The translations under genes were made by a program, and so were the position numbers. Shown piece after piece: positions 6,191 through 7,173 of a stretch of DNA of 7,173 bases. Positions within the stretch are counted from its first letter, which is position 1. The number at the start of each line of letters is the position of its first letter. The notes beneath the pieces are model-generated. The model did not search any database. It saw only the letters and a program-made list of their open reading frames with translations, and was not told the origin of the DNA. This DNA comes from an uncultured Odoribacter sp. (GTDB lineage Bacteria > Bacteroidota > Bacteroidia > Bacteroidales > Marinifilaceae): contig CAKVCR010000145.1 of assembly GCA_934725835.1 (NCBI GenBank), positions 1 to 7,173 of the forward strand, read 5' to 3'.

Positions 6191-6209
6191 TCTCCGTGAG
6201 AATCGGAGA
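6191..6209 (+). other. Stem-loop 2 in the fecR-susC junction
   Basis: TCTCCG (6191-6196) pairs perfectly with CGGAGA (6204-6209) around a 7-base loop. It lies six bases after stem-loop 1 and 29 bases before the SusC start codon. The following bases are A/T-rich (CTATAGTTAATTTAATAC) but lack a T run. No TAnnTTTG promoter element is visible in this gap, which fits either read-through from fecR or a promoter of the neighbouring ECF sigma factor whose consensus I do not know. Confidence 0.6.
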
Positions 6210-6238
6210 CTATAGTTAATTTAATACATTACAAAATT

Positions 6239-7173
6239 ATGGAAAAAGGTCGGATGTTATTTATGCTCCTTTGGATTATTTTTTGGGGGCATGGAGCACA
6301 AGGACAGCAAATTGGGAAATTAATATCCTTGAAGGTTGAAAATGTATCTGTTATAGATGCATTGAAAGAGATTAATCAATTGAGTGGCAATTGTATTAGT
6401 TATAAGCGAGAGGAAATAGAAAAAGAGTTGAAACATGTTACTCTAGAATTATTAAATGTGGATATTCAAATTGCGGTGAATGAGGTATTAAAGAATACTC
6501 ATTTAACCTCGTTGGTGAAAAATGGAGAAATATGGGTTGTTCCCCAGCGATTGTTCAGTAATCAAATTGATTCTTGGGTGTTGCGAGGAGAAGTAGTGGA
6601 TAAAAAAGGTAAGTCTTTACCTGGAGTAACTGTTCAACTAGAGGGAACAGTGGTTGGTACGGCAACCGATGATTTAGGTAAGTTTGTGATGAATCTGCCG
6701 ATAAAAGAAGGTTTTTTGATATTGTCTTCTGTCGGTTATAAGACAAAACGTTGTCATTTTCAAAATGATATTCCATTTGTACAAGTTGTGCTTGATGAAG
6801 AAATTTCCAGTCTTGATGAAGTAAAAGTAGTTGCTTATGGAACTACAACTCGTCGAGAAATGACAGGTGCTGTATCTACCGTGAAGGGAGAAGATTTGGA
6901 GGGTATACCCTCTCCCAATATAGCAACATTATTGCAAGGAAGAGTGGCAGGTATGGATGTGACTAATATTTCCGGAGCTCCCGGTGGTGGAGGTACTGCT
7001 ATTACCATTCGAGGTTATAACTCATTGGATATTGAATTGGAAAGACGTTTTTCTAACCCATTATGGGTTGTAGATGGTGTACCATTAAATTCTTTTACAT
7101 CTCCAATTACCGGAACAAATTTATTAGCGGATATAAATCCTGATATGATAGAGTCGATTGAAGTTTTGAAAGA
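6239..7173 (+). CDS. SusC/RagA-family TonB-dependent receptor with STN domain, 5' part (3' end outside window)
   Basis: SusC-like proteins are outer-membrane TonB-dependent channels for large nutrients. The first 311 codons are present and the frame is still open at the window edge. A signal peptide (MEKGRMLFMLLWIIFWGHGAQG, cleavage near residue 22) is followed by an STN signalling domain (about 28-102: LKVENVSVIDALKEINQLSG, then VTLELLNVDIQIAVNEVLKN, ending IWVVP). A carboxypeptidase-regulatory-like beta-sandwich follows (about 116-187: LRGEVVDKKGKSLPGVTVQLEGT, TATDDLGKFVMNLP, LSSVGYKT). Next come a SLDEVKVVAYGTTTRREMTGAVSTV linker typical of the SusC class and the plug domain (from about 217), with LLQGRVAGMDV, GAPGGGGTAITIRG and NPLWVVDGVPL. 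ATG 6239 is set by the signal peptide. The STN domain plus the upstream sigma/FecR pair mark this as a signalling receptor. A SusD partner is expected beyond the window. Confidence 0.96.
   Translation, partial: MEKGRMLFMLLWIIFWGHGAQGQQIGKLISLKVENVSVIDALKEINQLSGNCISYKREEIEKELKHVTLELLNVDIQIAVNEVLKNTHLTSLVKNGEIWVVPQRLFSNQIDSWVLRGEVVDKKGKSLPGVTVQLEGTVVGTATDDLGKFVMNLPIKEGFLILSSVGYKTKRCHFQNDIPFVQVVLDEEISSLDEVKVVAYGTTTRREMTGAVSTVKGEDLEGIPSPNIATLLQGRVAGMDVTNISGAPGGGGTAITIRGYNSLDIELERRFSNPLWVVDGVPLNSFTSPITGTNLLADINPDMIESIEVLK

Noticed and set aside
6555..6776. 73-codon minus-strand frame inside the SusC gene
   Set aside because: It is antisense to the regulatory-like domain of the receptor, which is strongly supported by family motifs in the + frame.
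1..7173. CRISPR arrays, tRNA or rRNA genes, transposase genes, phage genes
   Set aside because: I saw no regularly spaced direct repeats, no tRNA- or rRNA-like stretches, and no transposase or integrase motifs. Apart from short gaps the window is filled by the listed genes.

Overview
The window comes from a member of the Bacteroidota, most likely the order Bacteroidales. It holds the end of one SusC/SusD-type outer-membrane uptake locus, a short housekeeping operon, and the start of a second SusC/SusD locus that carries its own ECF sigma/FecR anti-sigma pair. Other lineage signs are a promoter element of the TAnnTTTG type, two lipoproteins encoded after the SusD gene, and the DUF177(YceD)-rpmF-fabH gene order. 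The family style resembles Odoribacter or Butyricimonas-like gut bacteria, but that is an impression, not a demonstration. Every gene supported here is on the + strand.

Region 1 (1-2403): the 3' part of a SusD-like gene, truncated by the window edge, then a FAS1 (fasciclin) domain lipoprotein and a small lipoprotein of unknown function. The genes are 12 bases apart and look like the tail of one operon. The SusC partner should lie just upstream of the window.

Region 2 (2404-4327): a promoter-like element, then yceD (DUF177), rpmF (ribosomal protein L32, zinc-ribbon form) and fabH (ketoacyl-ACP synthase III). A stem-loop lies between rpmF and fabH, and a strong intrinsic terminator follows fabH. 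This is ordinary core machinery linking ribosome assembly with initiation of fatty-acid synthesis.

Region 3 (4328-7173): a much more A+T-rich segment with an ECF sigma factor, a FecR-type anti-sigma factor with one membrane span, and the first 311 codons of a SusC/RagA TonB-dependent receptor with an N-terminal STN signalling domain. Together these form a standard cell-surface signalling and uptake unit: substrate binding at the receptor is passed through STN to FecR, which releases the sigma factor to transcribe the receptor genes. The ligand cannot be read from this sequence.

No new protein system is evident. The most notable unexplained signals are structural. A near-perfect 44-base inverted repeat fills most of the sigma/anti-sigma junction and ends exactly at the anti-sigma start codon. 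Two perfect stem-loops sit between the anti-sigma and receptor genes, the first enclosing the anti-sigma stop codon. Base composition also breaks sharply just after the fabH terminator.
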